Below, piece after piece: positions 40,791 to 49,784 of a stretch of DNA of 64,000 bases. Numbering within the stretch: position 1 is the first letter of the stretch; every line of letters begins with the position of its first letter. The translations under genes and the position numbers were made by a program. The DNA is taken from contig DAOMOK010000011.1 of NCBI GenBank assembly GCA_035444285.1, forward strand, positions 167,555 to 231,554, read 5' to 3'. The DNA comes from CAADGU01 sp035444285. Its GTDB lineage: Bacteria; Chloroflexota; Anaerolineae; Promineifilales; Promineifilaceae. The notes beneath the pieces were generated by a model. That model was given only the letters and a program-made list of their open reading frames with translations. It was not told the DNA's origin and did not search any database.

Positions 40791-42926
40791 ATGACCAACC
40801 AACTAATCCAAGAAACCAGCCCCTACCTGCGCCAACACGCCGATAATCCGGTGGCCTGGTATCCCTGGGGCGAGGAAGCGTTGCAGAAGGCTAAAGCCGA
40901 GGATAAACCGATCCTGCTCAGCATCGGCTACGCCGCCTGCCATTGGTGCCATGTGATGGCCCACGAGAGTTTTGAAGATGAGGCCACGGCCGTGACCATG
41001 AACCAGCACTTCATCAACATCAAAGTAGACCGCGAGGAGCGCCCCGACCTGGACAGCATTTACATGCAGGCCGTTGTGGCCATTACCGGGCAAGGGGGCT
41101 GGCCGATGACGGTGTTTCTCACGCCCGACGGCCGTCCCTTCTACGGCGGCACCTACTTCCCTCCCACGCCCCGCTACGGCATGATCTCCTTCATGCAATT
41201 GTTGCAGCGCATCGTCCAGGTGTGGCAAACAGAGCGCGAGGTGGTCGAAAAGCAGGCAGACGATATTGGCGGGCACATCGGCCGTACCATCTCCCTGGAA
41301 AAACAACCCGGCGTGTTGGAGCGCGGTATGTTCAGCCGCGCCGCGTCTACTCTGTTTAACCAATTCGACAAACAACTGGGCGGTTTTGGCGGCGCGCCCA
41401 AATTCCCCCCCTCCATGACGCTGGAATTTCTGCTGCGCCACTACCTGCAATCGGGTGATGGCATGGCCTTGCACATGGCCGAATTGACGCTGCAAAAGAT
41501 GGCTTACGGCGGCATGTATGACCAGTTAGGTGGCGGTTTTGCCCGCTATGCCACCGACGTGCATTGGCTGGTGCCGCACTTTGAAAAAATGCTCTATGAC
41601 AATGCCCTGCTGGCGCGAGTTTATTTACACGCCTGGCAAATCACCGGCAAACCCCTTTACCGGCGCATCGTGGAGGAGACGCTGGATTTTGTGGTGCGCG
41701 AAATGCGCCACGCCAGCGGCGGTTTTTACAGCAGCTATGACGCCGACAGCGAAGGCGAGGAGGGCAAATTTTATGTGTGGACGGCCGTCGAAATCCGCGA
41801 ACACCTGGCCGACGACGCTGACCTGATCATGGCCTATTACGGCGTGACGGAACATGGCAATTGGGAGGATGTCAACATCCTGCACATCTCCCGTGAGCCG
41901 GAAGTGGTAGCTCAGGAAATGGGACTGGATACGCCTGCACTGGAAGCCAAAATCGCCTCCCTCAAACAAAAACTGTTCGCCGTCCGCGCCCAACGCATCC
42001 CACCCGGTCTGGATGACAAAGTGCTGACCGCCTGGAACGGGCTGATGCTGGCGGCTTTTGCCGAAGCGGGGCGGGCGCTCAAACGGGAGGATTACACGGC
42101 CGTGGCCACCGAAAACGCCGAATTTTTATACCGGAAAATGCGCAACGCCGACGGCCGTTTGTACCGCACCTGGAAAGCCGGAACCTTCTCGGCCCGCTAC
42201 AACGGCTACCTGGAAGATTACGCCTTCCTGGCCGACGGATTGCTGGCGCTCTATCAGACCACCTTTGATGACAGATGGTTCACCTGGGCGCGGGAACTGG
42301 CAGAAGTCATGCTCACTCGCTTCCTGGACGCCGAACACGGTGGCTTTTTTGACACGGCTGACGACCACGAGGAACTGATCCACCGCCCCAAAGATGTACA
42401 GGACAACGCCATCCCCAGCGGTAACGCGATGGCGGCGCTGGTAATGCTGCGGCTGAACCTGTACACCGGTGAAGGGTTGTATTGGGATGTGGCGGAAACG
42501 TCCGTGTCCGCCCTCTACGGCCCCCTGCTGCAACACCCCAACGCTTTCGCCCAATGGCTCATCGCCGCCCAATTCATTACCGGCGAACCGCAGGAAGTGG
42601 CCATCGTCGGCCGACCGGATACGGCCGATGCCCAGGCGCTCATCGAGAGCGTTTTTGCCCACTACCGGCCTCATTTGGTCACGGCCGTTGGTGAAAATGG
42701 CGACACCATTCCATTATTGGCAAACCGGGAGCAGCGCGACGGCCGTGCCACCGCCTACGTCTGCCGCCGCTTCGTCTGCCAGCAGCCCGTCAATACGCCG
42801 GAAGCCCTTGTGGCCCAGTTGTCTGGCCGAGAAACGCGGGAGAACATGAAAATCACCGCCGAACTCCTTGTTTCGCCTGAAGAACTCATGAAACCACTTG
42901 ACGATACCTGGGAAGAGTCTACGTGA
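40791..42926 (+). CDS. DUF255 thioredoxin-fold / glycoside-hydrolase-like protein (YyaL family)
   Basis: A 711-residue cytoplasmic protein. An N-terminal thioredoxin-like domain (NQLIQETSPYLRQHADNPVAW, seen in parts) carries the family motif ACHWCHVM near residue 50 and GGWPMTVFLTPDG. A long alpha/alpha-toroid domain resembling six-hairpin glycosidases follows. This architecture is typical of the YyaL/SSP411 family, whose reaction is unproven. The ATG at 40791 has GGAG six bases upstream; the 20-residue upstream extension is translated GCAGTGA repeat. The next gene starts one base after its stop. Confidence 0.9.
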   Translation: MTNQLIQETSPYLRQHADNPVAWYPWGEEALQKAKAEDKPILLSIGYAACHWCHVMAHESFEDEATAVTMNQHFINIKVDREERPDLDSIYMQAVVAITGQGGWPMTVFLTPDGRPFYGGTYFPPTPRYGMISFMQLLQRIVQVWQTEREVVEKQADDIGGHIGRTISLEKQPGVLERGMFSRAASTLFNQFDKQLGGFGGAPKFPPSMTLEFLLRHYLQSGDGMALHMAELTLQKMAYGGMYDQLGGGFARYATDVHWLVPHFEKMLYDNALLARVYLHAWQITGKPLYRRIVEETLDFVVREMRHASGGFYSSYDADSEGEEGKFYVWTAVEIREHLADDADLIMAYYGVTEHGNWEDVNILHISREPEVVAQEMGLDTPALEAKIASLKQKLFAVRAQRIPPGLDDKVLTAWNGLMLAAFAEAGRALKREDYTAVATENAEFLYRKMRNADGRLYRTWKAGTFSARYNGYLEDYAFLADGLLALYQTTFDDRWFTWARELAEVMLTRFLDAEHGGFFDTADDHEELIHRPKDVQDNAIPSGNAMAALVMLRLNLYTGEGLYWDVAETSVSALYGPLLQHPNAFAQWLIAAQFITGEPQEVAIVGRPDTADAQALIESVFAHYRPHLVTAVGENGDTIPLLANREQRDGRATAYVCRRFVCQQPVNTPEALVAQLSGRETRENMKITAELLVSPEELMKPLDDTWEEST

Positions 42927-42927
42927 A

Positions 42928-43281
42928 ATGATCACCTTACAGATTAAATCTATTTACCTGGAACCCACGCCAGATGATGGCTTTCGTGTGTTGGTAGACC
43001 GGCAACTGCCGCCGGGCATGACGCCAGAATCGGCGCGTGTTGACCTGTGGCTGGGCGAAATTGCCCCCAGCCCCCGCCTGCAAAAATGGTTCCGCGATGA
43101 CCGGGAGAAGTGGGACGATTTCGTGGAAAGTTATTACAGTGAACTGGATGACAACAGCACGGCCGTGACCCGCCTCTTTCAAGAAGCCGTTGGCGACCGC
43201 ATCACCCTGCTCTTCATCGCCAAAGATGCCCGCACCAACACAGCCGTGGCCCTCAAACGCTACCTGGAGGGGGAAGAGTAG
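42928..43281 (+). CDS. DUF488-family protein
   Basis: A 117-residue protein with the DUF488 pattern: YLEPTPDDGFRVLVDRQLPPG at the start (usual RVLVDRLWPRG), DLWLGEIAPSPRLQKWF and a Tyr-rich WDDFVESYYSEL. ITLLFIAKDARTNTAVAL closes it (usual LLYSAKD-x2-NQA). All expected blocks are there. It starts one base after the DUF255 gene stop, so the two are co-transcribed. Function unknown; members are small cytoplasmic proteins. Confidence 0.88.
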   Translation: MITLQIKSIYLEPTPDDGFRVLVDRQLPPGMTPESARVDLWLGEIAPSPRLQKWFRDDREKWDDFVESYYSELDDNSTAVTRLFQEAVGDRITLLFIAKDARTNTAVALKRYLEGEE

Positions 43282-43287
43282 GATTCG

Positions 43288-43406
43288 TAACCCGTAATCG
43301 GTTATCCGTAATCGGTCATCGGTTCACGGATTACGGTTCACGGATTACGGTTTACGGATTACGCTTTACGGTTTACGGATTACGCTTTACGGATTACGGA
43401 ATACGC
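43288..43406. repeat. Array of exactly 17 heptamers
   Basis: 119 bases divide into 17 units: TAACCCG, TAATCGG, TTATCCG, TCATCGG, then alternating TTCACGG, ATTACGG, TTTACGG and ATTACGC, ending AATACGC three bases before the next start codon. Confidence 0.92.
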
Positions 43407-43408
43407 AC

Positions 43409-44403
43409 ATGCAGTTCAGCCCATACTGTACCGCCAAACAACAGCTTGACCTGCCTCCCCTACTCGATTATTTGCATCAGGCGCAGCCAGACGAGCCGCA
43501 GCACTGGCAAGATTGGCTTATAAAGCCCATCTGGGGTGGGCAGAACAACCTGCTGTACCATGCCCGCCGCGATGAAGCAGCCTTCGCTGTTAAATTTACG
43601 CGGATGGATGAACGCCGCCGCGCCAGCCGGGAATTCCACACCCTCTGGGCACTGAAAGAGGCGGGTCTGGCGCTGGCCCCTGTGCCGTTATTGTTGGCGG
43701 AGGAGCGGTATCACGGCCGTCAGGCCGTCATCCAATCCTGGCTCGATGGCCTGGTAGACCCCATCCCACCCCAATCCCCGGCCGAATGGGAGAGGCTGTT
43801 GGATCATGTGTTGGCGGTGCAGACGGTACGGCCGTCCGCTACAACCATACCTCTTTCCCCCGCCACCCTGCGCGCCACCCATCTCCGTGAACTGCTGGCC
43901 TTTTTACAGCAGCGCGCAGCCGCCCTGCCGCCATCGAACCGGTGGCAACGTTGCTCACCCGCCTGGAGAAACGGCAGTTCCCGGACTGGCACACGCCCCA
44001 ACTGACGCTGCTGCACTGCGACCCCAATCCGCGCAACTTTGTGCGACGGCCGTCCGGCTGGCTGGCGGTAGATTGGGAAAACAGCGGTTGGGGCGACCCG
44101 GCGTTGGAGATTGCCGACCTGATAGCCCACGCCGCCTACATGGATGTCCTGCCGGAGACCTGGGAATGGGTGGTGGGTGTGGTCGCGGATCGGTGGGGAG
44201 ATGACAAGGCCGTCGCCCGCATCTGGGCCTATTACCCCCTCATCCTCACCTTCTGGGTCGTCATCTTCGCCCAAAGTATGTACGAACTGGCGCATAACCT
44301 ACCCAACGCCCGCCTGGCGCCCCGCCCCCTCGATTGGGCCGAAACCATCCCGCAAAAGTATGAGCATTACCTGGCGTTGGCCGGGAAATGGGTAATTGGG
44401 TAA
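43409..44403 (+). pseudogene. Phosphotransferase (APH/choline kinase-like) gene with a frameshift
   Basis: Two overlapping frames together make one kinase of about 331 residues. The first (43409-44005) holds the N-lobe: PIWGGQNNLLYHAR and the ATP-binding Lys in EAAFAVKF. The second (to 44403) holds the catalytic loop LLHCDPNPRNFV and the metal site VDWENSGWGDPALEIADL. The join needs a -1 shift between about 43915 and 43940, where the downstream frame continues IEPVATLLTRLEKR. No slippery heptamer is evident, so a one-base loss or sequencing error is likelier than programmed shifting. The stop lies in a TAATTGG repeat. Confidence 0.82.
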
Positions 44404-44435
44404 TTGGCGGTAATCAATTACGATGGTGTCACGAT

Positions 44436-44537
44436 TTTTCACCACTCCTTTAAGACTACAACGGATGGGGGAATAAGCGGATAAATTTCCAGAGAAGAAT
44501 CCGTTCCGTTCTTTTTCCGTTGTAGTCATGGTGAAAA
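44436..44537. repeat. 102-bp interrupted inverted repeat element
   Basis: TTTTCACCA (44436-44444) and GACTACAACGG (44454-44464) pair with CCGTTGTAGTC (44517-44527) and TGGTGAAAA (44529-44537). It may be the remnant of a small transposable element or a bidirectional terminator between convergent genes. Confidence 0.55.
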
Positions 44538-44555
44538 GCTAAAAACATTACGGAA

Positions 44556-47500
44556 TTACTCGATCCTCTGCTCCTGCAACCACACGGCCGTGCCCAACAG
44601 CAGATAAAACACAAAAGCCAGGTCTACCAGGAAAAAGCTGTGGTCTACCAGTCCATGCACCACCATATCCACGAAGGCCGCGCCGACGCCCACCCACAGC
44701 GGCAGCCAGCTTCGAGACACGTGGGGCCGGCTGCGCCACAAATTCACCGGCAGCATCGCCAGCATCCACAGCCCCGCTGCCAGTCCTAATAACCCCAGCC
44801 GCGTGCCAAAGTCCAACAGCAAGTTGTGGGGATGGCTAAGATTGGGGTCGCGCCAGGCGGCGTCAAAGATGTAACGGCCGCGATAGGCATACAAGAAATT
44901 ATCCAGACCCACGCCCAACAGGGGATGGTCGGCAATCATGTTCAGACTGGCCCGCCACAGGCTCAGCCGGAACAGCCCCGTCTCGCCAAACAGCCCCAAC
45001 CGCCCGGCCAGTGCAGGCACGCTCTGGATAATCGCCAGCCCCACAATCCCCAACAGCCCAAATGCGATGAGCCAGGGCCAGGTTTTACGGCCGTGAACCT
45101 TTTGCCACTGCCAAAACACATACAACAAGGCCGCCGGTATGCCCAGGAACAGCGCCCCCTTGCTAAAGGTCAGCAGCGTTGCCAAGCCGATGGGCAATAG
45201 AGCTACCGTATACAGCCAGCGACGACGGCCGTTCTCTGCCGTCCCCAACATCGCCATCGCCGCCAACACCGGCAGTACCCGCCCTAAAAACAGCCCCACG
45301 TTATTCGGCGACCCATAAAAAGCGCGGAGGCGCAGCAGGCCACCTTCGGCCGTGATCAGACTGTCCCGGTCAAAGCCGTACTGCCACAGGCCGACCAATG
45401 CCACCACCAGCCCACCCAACACAAAAGCGTCCCAAATCGTCCATAGTTCGTTGGCGGACGGCCGTATCCCCCGCAGTACCACATAAAACAATACCGGCCC
45501 CAAAATCACCATGCGCCACTCATTCGAGGCCACGTCCAGCCGTTCCGTGAAAAAGAGGGAGGCGGTGGCGATGAGGCAGAAGGTGAGGACGGCGAAGTCC
45601 GTGAGGCGTGATGCGTGATGCGTGAGGGGTAATCCGTTATCCGTAATCGGTAATCCGTGACTTTTACGGATAACGGCATACGAAATACGGTTTACGAGAA
45701 AGGCAAAGAAGGTGACGAACATGAAAATTTCTACGGGGGAGAAGCGGTAGTGGAAGATAGGTTTGAGAACGGGGTAGGTGTAGAAGGGGAAACAGAGCGC
45801 CACCAGCGCCAGCCCCCAGGCGGGGCGGAAGGCAATGAGGATGAAGAGGACAATCAGGGCAACGGCCGTGAGCAAAAAGGCGGGCGATACGTAGAAAATG
45901 GCGGCGGCGGTGGCGGTCAGCGCCAGTTGGCCGCCGTCGCCCAGCCGGCGGTAAATGCTGCCGACCTGCTCGCCCCAGGTGAGCCAGGCGCCAATGCCCA
46001 CCAGCACGGCCGTACCCCAGGTCAGCGCCAGTTGCCAGCCATCATCCAGCCGCCGGTAGCGGGCGCGCGTCTGGCGTAACCAGCCCGGCCAATCGGCCTT
46101 ACGGCTGGTGATAATGGCCAGGATGAGGCCGAGGACGGCCGTGCCCGCCAGCGCCCATCGTGCCAGGTTAACGGCCGTGTCTGGTGGCTGGTAAGCCACG
46201 CTAAACCCATTGAGCGCCCACTGATCCCACCCCCGCGAGGCCACCACTTCCAGTGTGTGCAGGCGCGGCTCCAGCCCGGTGGCTACCAGTTCGGTGGTGA
46301 TGTAATCCTCGGCCGGGTCGGCGGCGGTGAGAATGAGGGTAGCCCCATGTTCATCCTGGGGCAGGGCATTGGCCGGACGGCCGTCCACCGTCACGTAGAG
46401 CCGGGCGCGGAAATTGGCGCGGCGCACCCGCAGCCCCACATCCGTGCCCCAAAAGGTAAACGTCACCCGGTCGCCCCATAGCTGGTCATCCGGCTGCTGC
46501 CCAATATCCGCCCCAAATTCCGGCGAAAATTCCCAACCCCCTTCATAGACCTGCGCCGGGTCATCCGGGCTGGCAAAGTGGAAACCGGGCCAGGCCACGC
46601 CGGGGTTTTGTTCAAGCAGGAAATGAGCCAGTTCGGCTGCTGTCTCTCGTCCGGCAATGCTGAATCCCCAGGCCGGATCGTCCGGCTCTGCTTGCGGCTG
46701 CCAGTTTTCCAGAAACATGAGACCCATCCAGGGCCACTCCTGCCGCGCCCGTTTCAGACCGTCCAGCGTGTATTCTGCTTGCTGTTCTTCGCTAACTGCG
46801 CCCCAAATGGAAGGACTCCCTGCCCAATCGAGTGGCAGCGCGTTCCAGCCCCAATTGCCGGCCCAAATCGCCTTATGGCCGTCGCCATTGCGTTCCATCA
46901 CCTCACGCAGCAGGATGGCCCGGTTGAAGTTGGTCAGGCTGGTGTCGGTGTCGCGGTTGGTGGGCGGGTCGCCGAAGCCATATGGTTTGGCGGCGACCAC
47001 ATCAAAAGCGTCGGCCGCGCCTTCTTCGTACAACTGCTGCAAAAAGAGAGGGTCGGCCAGGTTTTGTGGGCCGGTTTCGATGGTAGGGGCCAGCGGTGCG
47101 GCCACGATCACGGCGTCGCCGTCGGCAGTGCGGATGGCGTGGGCGGCGGCGTTGAGCAGGGCGGCGTAGGCAGCGGGATTGACCGGCTGGTTGCCCCAGT
47201 GCGTGGTCAAATTTGGCTCGTCCCAAATGATGTAATGCTGTATCCGGTCGCCATAGCGGGTGGCAAATTGGCCGGCCCAGGCGGCGAAGTCGGCAAGGGG
47301 GGGCGGGGCGAAGTTGCCTTGGGGATTGCCATCGAGCAGGGGGACGAGGGTGAGGCGGTGTTGGGCGACGGCCGTGACCAACCGATCCGCGTCCGCCCAA
47401 TCAAACGCCTCGCTGTAATAAAACGGCTGCTTCACATAGCGGATGCCCATGCTGGCAATTTGCGCCAGTTGGGCGTCCAGTGCGGCGTCATCATACTGGT

Positions 47501-47678
47501 TCAGGTAGACGTTAAGGCCGGGCGTGATCCCGGCGTGGGCGGTGGGTTGGGGCAGGCCGGGCGGGATGCCGCGCGTCAGGTGGGCCTGCCGCGCCCGCAG
47601 TGCGCCCAGCCCCAGCAGCGCCAGCGCCGCCAGCGCCAGCCATAGAACCGTCAGGATGCGAGCTTGTTTGTTAGTCAT
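44556..47678 (-). CDS. Glycosidase-like domain fused to O-antigen ligase-type membrane protein
   Basis: A 1040-residue protein with two functions in one chain. After an N-terminal membrane helix, residues about 50-390 look like a clan GH-A glycosidase: GLNVYLNQYDD, the acid/base segment HYIIWDEPN and a late Glu strand LMFLENWQ. A beta-sandwich (about 395-520) follows, and then about twelve membrane helices. The loop AFYGSPNNVGLFLGRVLP and the Wzy_C-type HPLLGVGLDNFLYAY...HPHNLLLDF pattern are seen near 900-970. The glycosidase would lie outside. A cytoplasmic loop near residue 665-695 is translated heptamer repeat (45599-45697). A surface-glycan polymerase or ligase is inferred. Confidence 0.78.
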   Translation of the reverse strand: MTNKQARILTVLWLALAALALLGLGALRARQAHLTRGIPPGLPQPTAHAGITPGLNVYLNQYDDAALDAQLAQIASMGIRYVKQPFYYSEAFDWADADRLVTAVAQHRLTLVPLLDGNPQGNFAPPPLADFAAWAGQFATRYGDRIQHYIIWDEPNLTTHWGNQPVNPAAYAALLNAAAHAIRTADGDAVIVAAPLAPTIETGPQNLADPLFLQQLYEEGAADAFDVVAAKPYGFGDPPTNRDTDTSLTNFNRAILLREVMERNGDGHKAIWAGNWGWNALPLDWAGSPSIWGAVSEEQQAEYTLDGLKRARQEWPWMGLMFLENWQPQAEPDDPAWGFSIAGRETAAELAHFLLEQNPGVAWPGFHFASPDDPAQVYEGGWEFSPEFGADIGQQPDDQLWGDRVTFTFWGTDVGLRVRRANFRARLYVTVDGRPANALPQDEHGATLILTAADPAEDYITTELVATGLEPRLHTLEVVASRGWDQWALNGFSVAYQPPDTAVNLARWALAGTAVLGLILAIITSRKADWPGWLRQTRARYRRLDDGWQLALTWGTAVLVGIGAWLTWGEQVGSIYRRLGDGGQLALTATAAAIFYVSPAFLLTAVALIVLFILIAFRPAWGLALVALCFPFYTYPVLKPIFHYRFSPVEIFMFVTFFAFLVNRISYAVIRKSHGLPITDNGLPLTHHASRLTDFAVLTFCLIATASLFFTERLDVASNEWRMVILGPVLFYVVLRGIRPSANELWTIWDAFVLGGLVVALVGLWQYGFDRDSLITAEGGLLRLRAFYGSPNNVGLFLGRVLPVLAAMAMLGTAENGRRRWLYTVALLPIGLATLLTFSKGALFLGIPAALLYVFWQWQKVHGRKTWPWLIAFGLLGIVGLAIIQSVPALAGRLGLFGETGLFRLSLWRASLNMIADHPLLGVGLDNFLYAYRGRYIFDAAWRDPNLSHPHNLLLDFGTRLGLLGLAAGLWMLAMLPVNLWRSRPHVSRSWLPLWVGVGAAFVDMVVHGLVDHSFFLVDLAFVFYLLLGTAVWLQEQRIE
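45599..45697. repeat. In-frame heptamer array inside the ligase gene
   Basis: GTGAGGC/GTGATGC units, then TAATCCG/TTATCCG/TAATCGG units, then TTACGGATAACGG-type units, about 99 bases with no stop on the coding strand. Translated as VNRISYAVIRKSH and following residues between two membrane helices. Confidence 0.85.
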
Positions 47679-47825
47679 GGCCCGTTATTCTAGGCCAATT
47701 GGCGGCAGGCGAAAAACGACGCTTTGCCTATGAGTGGCGGTTGGGGGAGGGGGTACGGCCGTGTGTTATAATATATCGCCATTGAATGTTGTGTTGAGTT
47801 ATTCGCAAGACAGGGAGTAAATGAG

Positions 47826-48617
47826 ATGCCATCACCATTTCCGGGCATGGACCCTTATCTGGAAAGCGCTGAGTGGTCGAGTGTTCACCACTCATTGACC
47901 GGCGCGATTGGACGCCAACTGGCGCCAAAACTCAGCCCTGATTATGTGGTGCGGACTGAAGAGCGTTTTGTAATGGAGATGCTGGACGAGGGGGGCTTTA
48001 CCTCGGTGGACATATACCCTGACGTGGGCATTTCTGAAACGCGCACTGCTTACCGGGTATTGCCTTATCCAGAGACGGAAACCGGCGGGCCGGTGGAATT
48101 GCGAATGGCCTGGCCTACGGCCGTGCCTCATGTCGCGCTGCGCATCATTAGCGTTGCCAACCGCAAGCTGGTAACTTCGATTGAGGTTATTTCGCCGACC
48201 AATAAACGGGGGGCCGGGTATGGGCAATACCTGGAAAAGCGCCATCGCATTTTGACGAGTGATGTTCATCTGGTGGAGATTGACCTTTTGCGCAAAGGGA
48301 AGCGTATACCCCTGGCGGAATCGCTGCCAGACGCGCCTTACTTTGTTTTTCTCAGCCGGGCAGAGAAACGGCCGTTGCTGGATATATGGCCTGTGCAAAT
48401 CAACCAGCCTCTCCCGCATGTGACCATACCTCTGCTGCCAGGTGATGACGATGTGCTGCTTGATCTACAGCAGGCGCTGGATACGGTATATGATGAATTT
48501 CGCTACGATTTGTCGGTGGACTATACCCGACCCCCGGAGATTCCGTTAGACAGAGAAACGGCCGTGTGGGCAGAACAACTTCTGGAAAAGGCAGGCTTCC
48601 AAACGGCCGTACCGTGA
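47826..48617 (+). CDS. DUF4058-family protein
   Basis: A 263-residue protein with the defining N-terminus MPSPFPGMDPYLE, followed by the restriction-fold-like core IEVISPTNKRGAGYGQYLEKR and LVEIDLLRKGKR. These E-x-K-type motifs recall PD-(D/E)XK proteins, but no nuclease activity is established. PYFVFLSRAEKRPLLDIWPV and the C-terminal YTRPPEIPLDRETAVW are also family-typical. A -10 TATAAT lies at 47767-47772. The C-terminal residues TAVP and stop fall on an ACGGCCGT octamer, where the next gene fragment begins. Confidence 0.9.
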   Translation: MPSPFPGMDPYLESAEWSSVHHSLTGAIGRQLAPKLSPDYVVRTEERFVMEMLDEGGFTSVDIYPDVGISETRTAYRVLPYPETETGGPVELRMAWPTAVPHVALRIISVANRKLVTSIEVISPTNKRGAGYGQYLEKRHRILTSDVHLVEIDLLRKGKRIPLAESLPDAPYFVFLSRAEKRPLLDIWPVQINQPLPHVTIPLLPGDDDVLLDLQQALDTVYDEFRYDLSVDYTRPPEIPLDRETAVWAEQLLEKAGFQTAVP

Positions 48618-48765
48618 ACATCTCACCTACCTGTTGGGTTACTATTACGAATTGAGCGGGGATGAGGCGACGGCCGTGTCCACCTACCTCACCCTCATCC
48701 AACAAGCCCCCAGTTCGCCGTGGGCCTGGCTGGCCTGGGCGCGCCTGGAACCGGTGGAGCCATGA
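48610..48765 (+). pseudogene. Orphan C-terminal TPR fragment
   Basis: An open frame with no start reads YREHLTYLLGYYYELSGDE, then ATAVSTYLTLIQQAPSSPWA, and ends WLAWARLEPVEP before TGA at 48763-48765. This is a TPR-type repeat like those ending secreted Chloroflexota TPR proteins (inferred). Its beginning coincides with the octamer at the end of the DUF4058 gene in another frame. It is probably the tail of a larger gene lost by recombination. Confidence 0.65.
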
Positions 48766-48768
48766 TTT

Positions 48769-49752
48769 TCAAGAGGGTTCGCCGGTCTCTGGTGTGGTAG
48801 TTGTGGAAGAACCAAGTTCCAGCTTTTTGAGGCGGTAGAGCGTTTCCTGGGTGAGTTGGCGGTGTTTGCTGGTGATGTCCGCCTGTATGCCAAATAGGAA
48901 GATGAGCATGCCCACCAGAATCAGGCCGGTGCCAAAGGTGATGGATTGGGTGAAACGGCCGATCCCCCGTTCGCCAATCACCCAAAAATAAAAAAAACGC
49001 AGCCAGAGTAAAACCCCCACCGTCAAAAACGGTAGTGAGGCATAGGTAAAGGTGCGCAGCGGTTCATAAAAGGCATAGAGGCGAACGATGGTGCCGGCCT
49101 GGGCTTTGATGAAGTGCCACATGGAGCGTTGCAGGCGCGACGGCCGTGTCGGACCGTTTGTCTGCACCGGAATACTCACAATCGTCATCCCCAATTTACC
49201 CGCCTGGATGATGCTGTCCAGCGTATAGCTGAACTGCGTCAGGATGTTCAGCCGCAGCGCCGCCTCGCGGGAGTAAGCGCGGAAACCGCTGGGCGCATCG
49301 GGCACGTCGGCGCCGCTGACGGTGCGCACCGACCAGCTTCCCAGCTTTTGCAGCAGCCGTTTCAGCGGCGAAAAATGGGCGATCTGGTCAATCTGTCGGT
49401 CGGCAATGACAATATCGGCCTGCTCTGCCAGAACCGGGGCTACCAGTTCCGGGATGTAACGCCCCGGGTATTGGTTGTCGGCGTCGGTGTTGACGATGAT
49501 GTCTGCCCCCAGGCGCAGGCAGGCATCCAGCCCATCTTGAAAGGCGCGCGCCAGCCCCATGTTGCGGCGGTGGCTGATGATGTGCTGCACACCGCAGGCG
49601 CGCGCTACCTGCACGGTGTCATCGGTGCTGCCGTCGTCAATGACCAGGGTTTCGATGCACGCAATGCCGGGCACGGCCGTCGGCAATTCCGCCAGCGTTT
49701 GGGGCAATGTTTCCGCTTCGTTGTAACAGGGGATTTGGATAATGAGTTTCAT
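48769..49752 (-). CDS. Family 2 glycosyltransferase, dolichyl-phosphate-mannose-synthase-like, with two C-terminal helices
   Basis: A 327-residue GT2 enzyme, probably moving a sugar from a nucleotide donor to a polyprenyl phosphate at the inner face of the membrane. It shows IQIPCYNEAETLP, VIDDGSTDDT, RRNMGLARAFQDGL, the DxD-type site NTDADNQYPG and the acceptor-side DAPSGFRAYSREAAL. Two membrane helices follow (about 240-262 and 275-300), as in the GtrB/DPM branch. The ATG at 49752 is used; codons before it lie in the intergenic spacer. Confidence 0.88.
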   Translation of the reverse strand: MKLIIQIPCYNEAETLPQTLAELPTAVPGIACIETLVIDDGSTDDTVQVARACGVQHIISHRRNMGLARAFQDGLDACLRLGADIIVNTDADNQYPGRYIPELVAPVLAEQADIVIADRQIDQIAHFSPLKRLLQKLGSWSVRTVSGADVPDAPSGFRAYSREAALRLNILTQFSYTLDSIIQAGKLGMTIVSIPVQTNGPTRPSRLQRSMWHFIKAQAGTIVRLYAFYEPLRTFTYASLPFLTVGVLLWLRFFYFWVIGERGIGRFTQSITFGTGLILVGMLIFLFGIQADITSKHRQLTQETLYRLKKLELGSSTTTTPETGEPS

Positions 49753-49784
49753 GGTTATAGTGGCAGGGGGTAGTGGCAACACCA

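Noticed and set aside
43915..43940. Programmed -1 frameshift in the phosphotransferase gene
   Set aside because: No X-XXY-YYZ slippery heptamer or following pseudoknot could be seen.
46578..47645. A 355-residue plus-strand open frame
   Set aside because: Antisense to the glycosidase domain of the fusion protein, with no recognisable motif.
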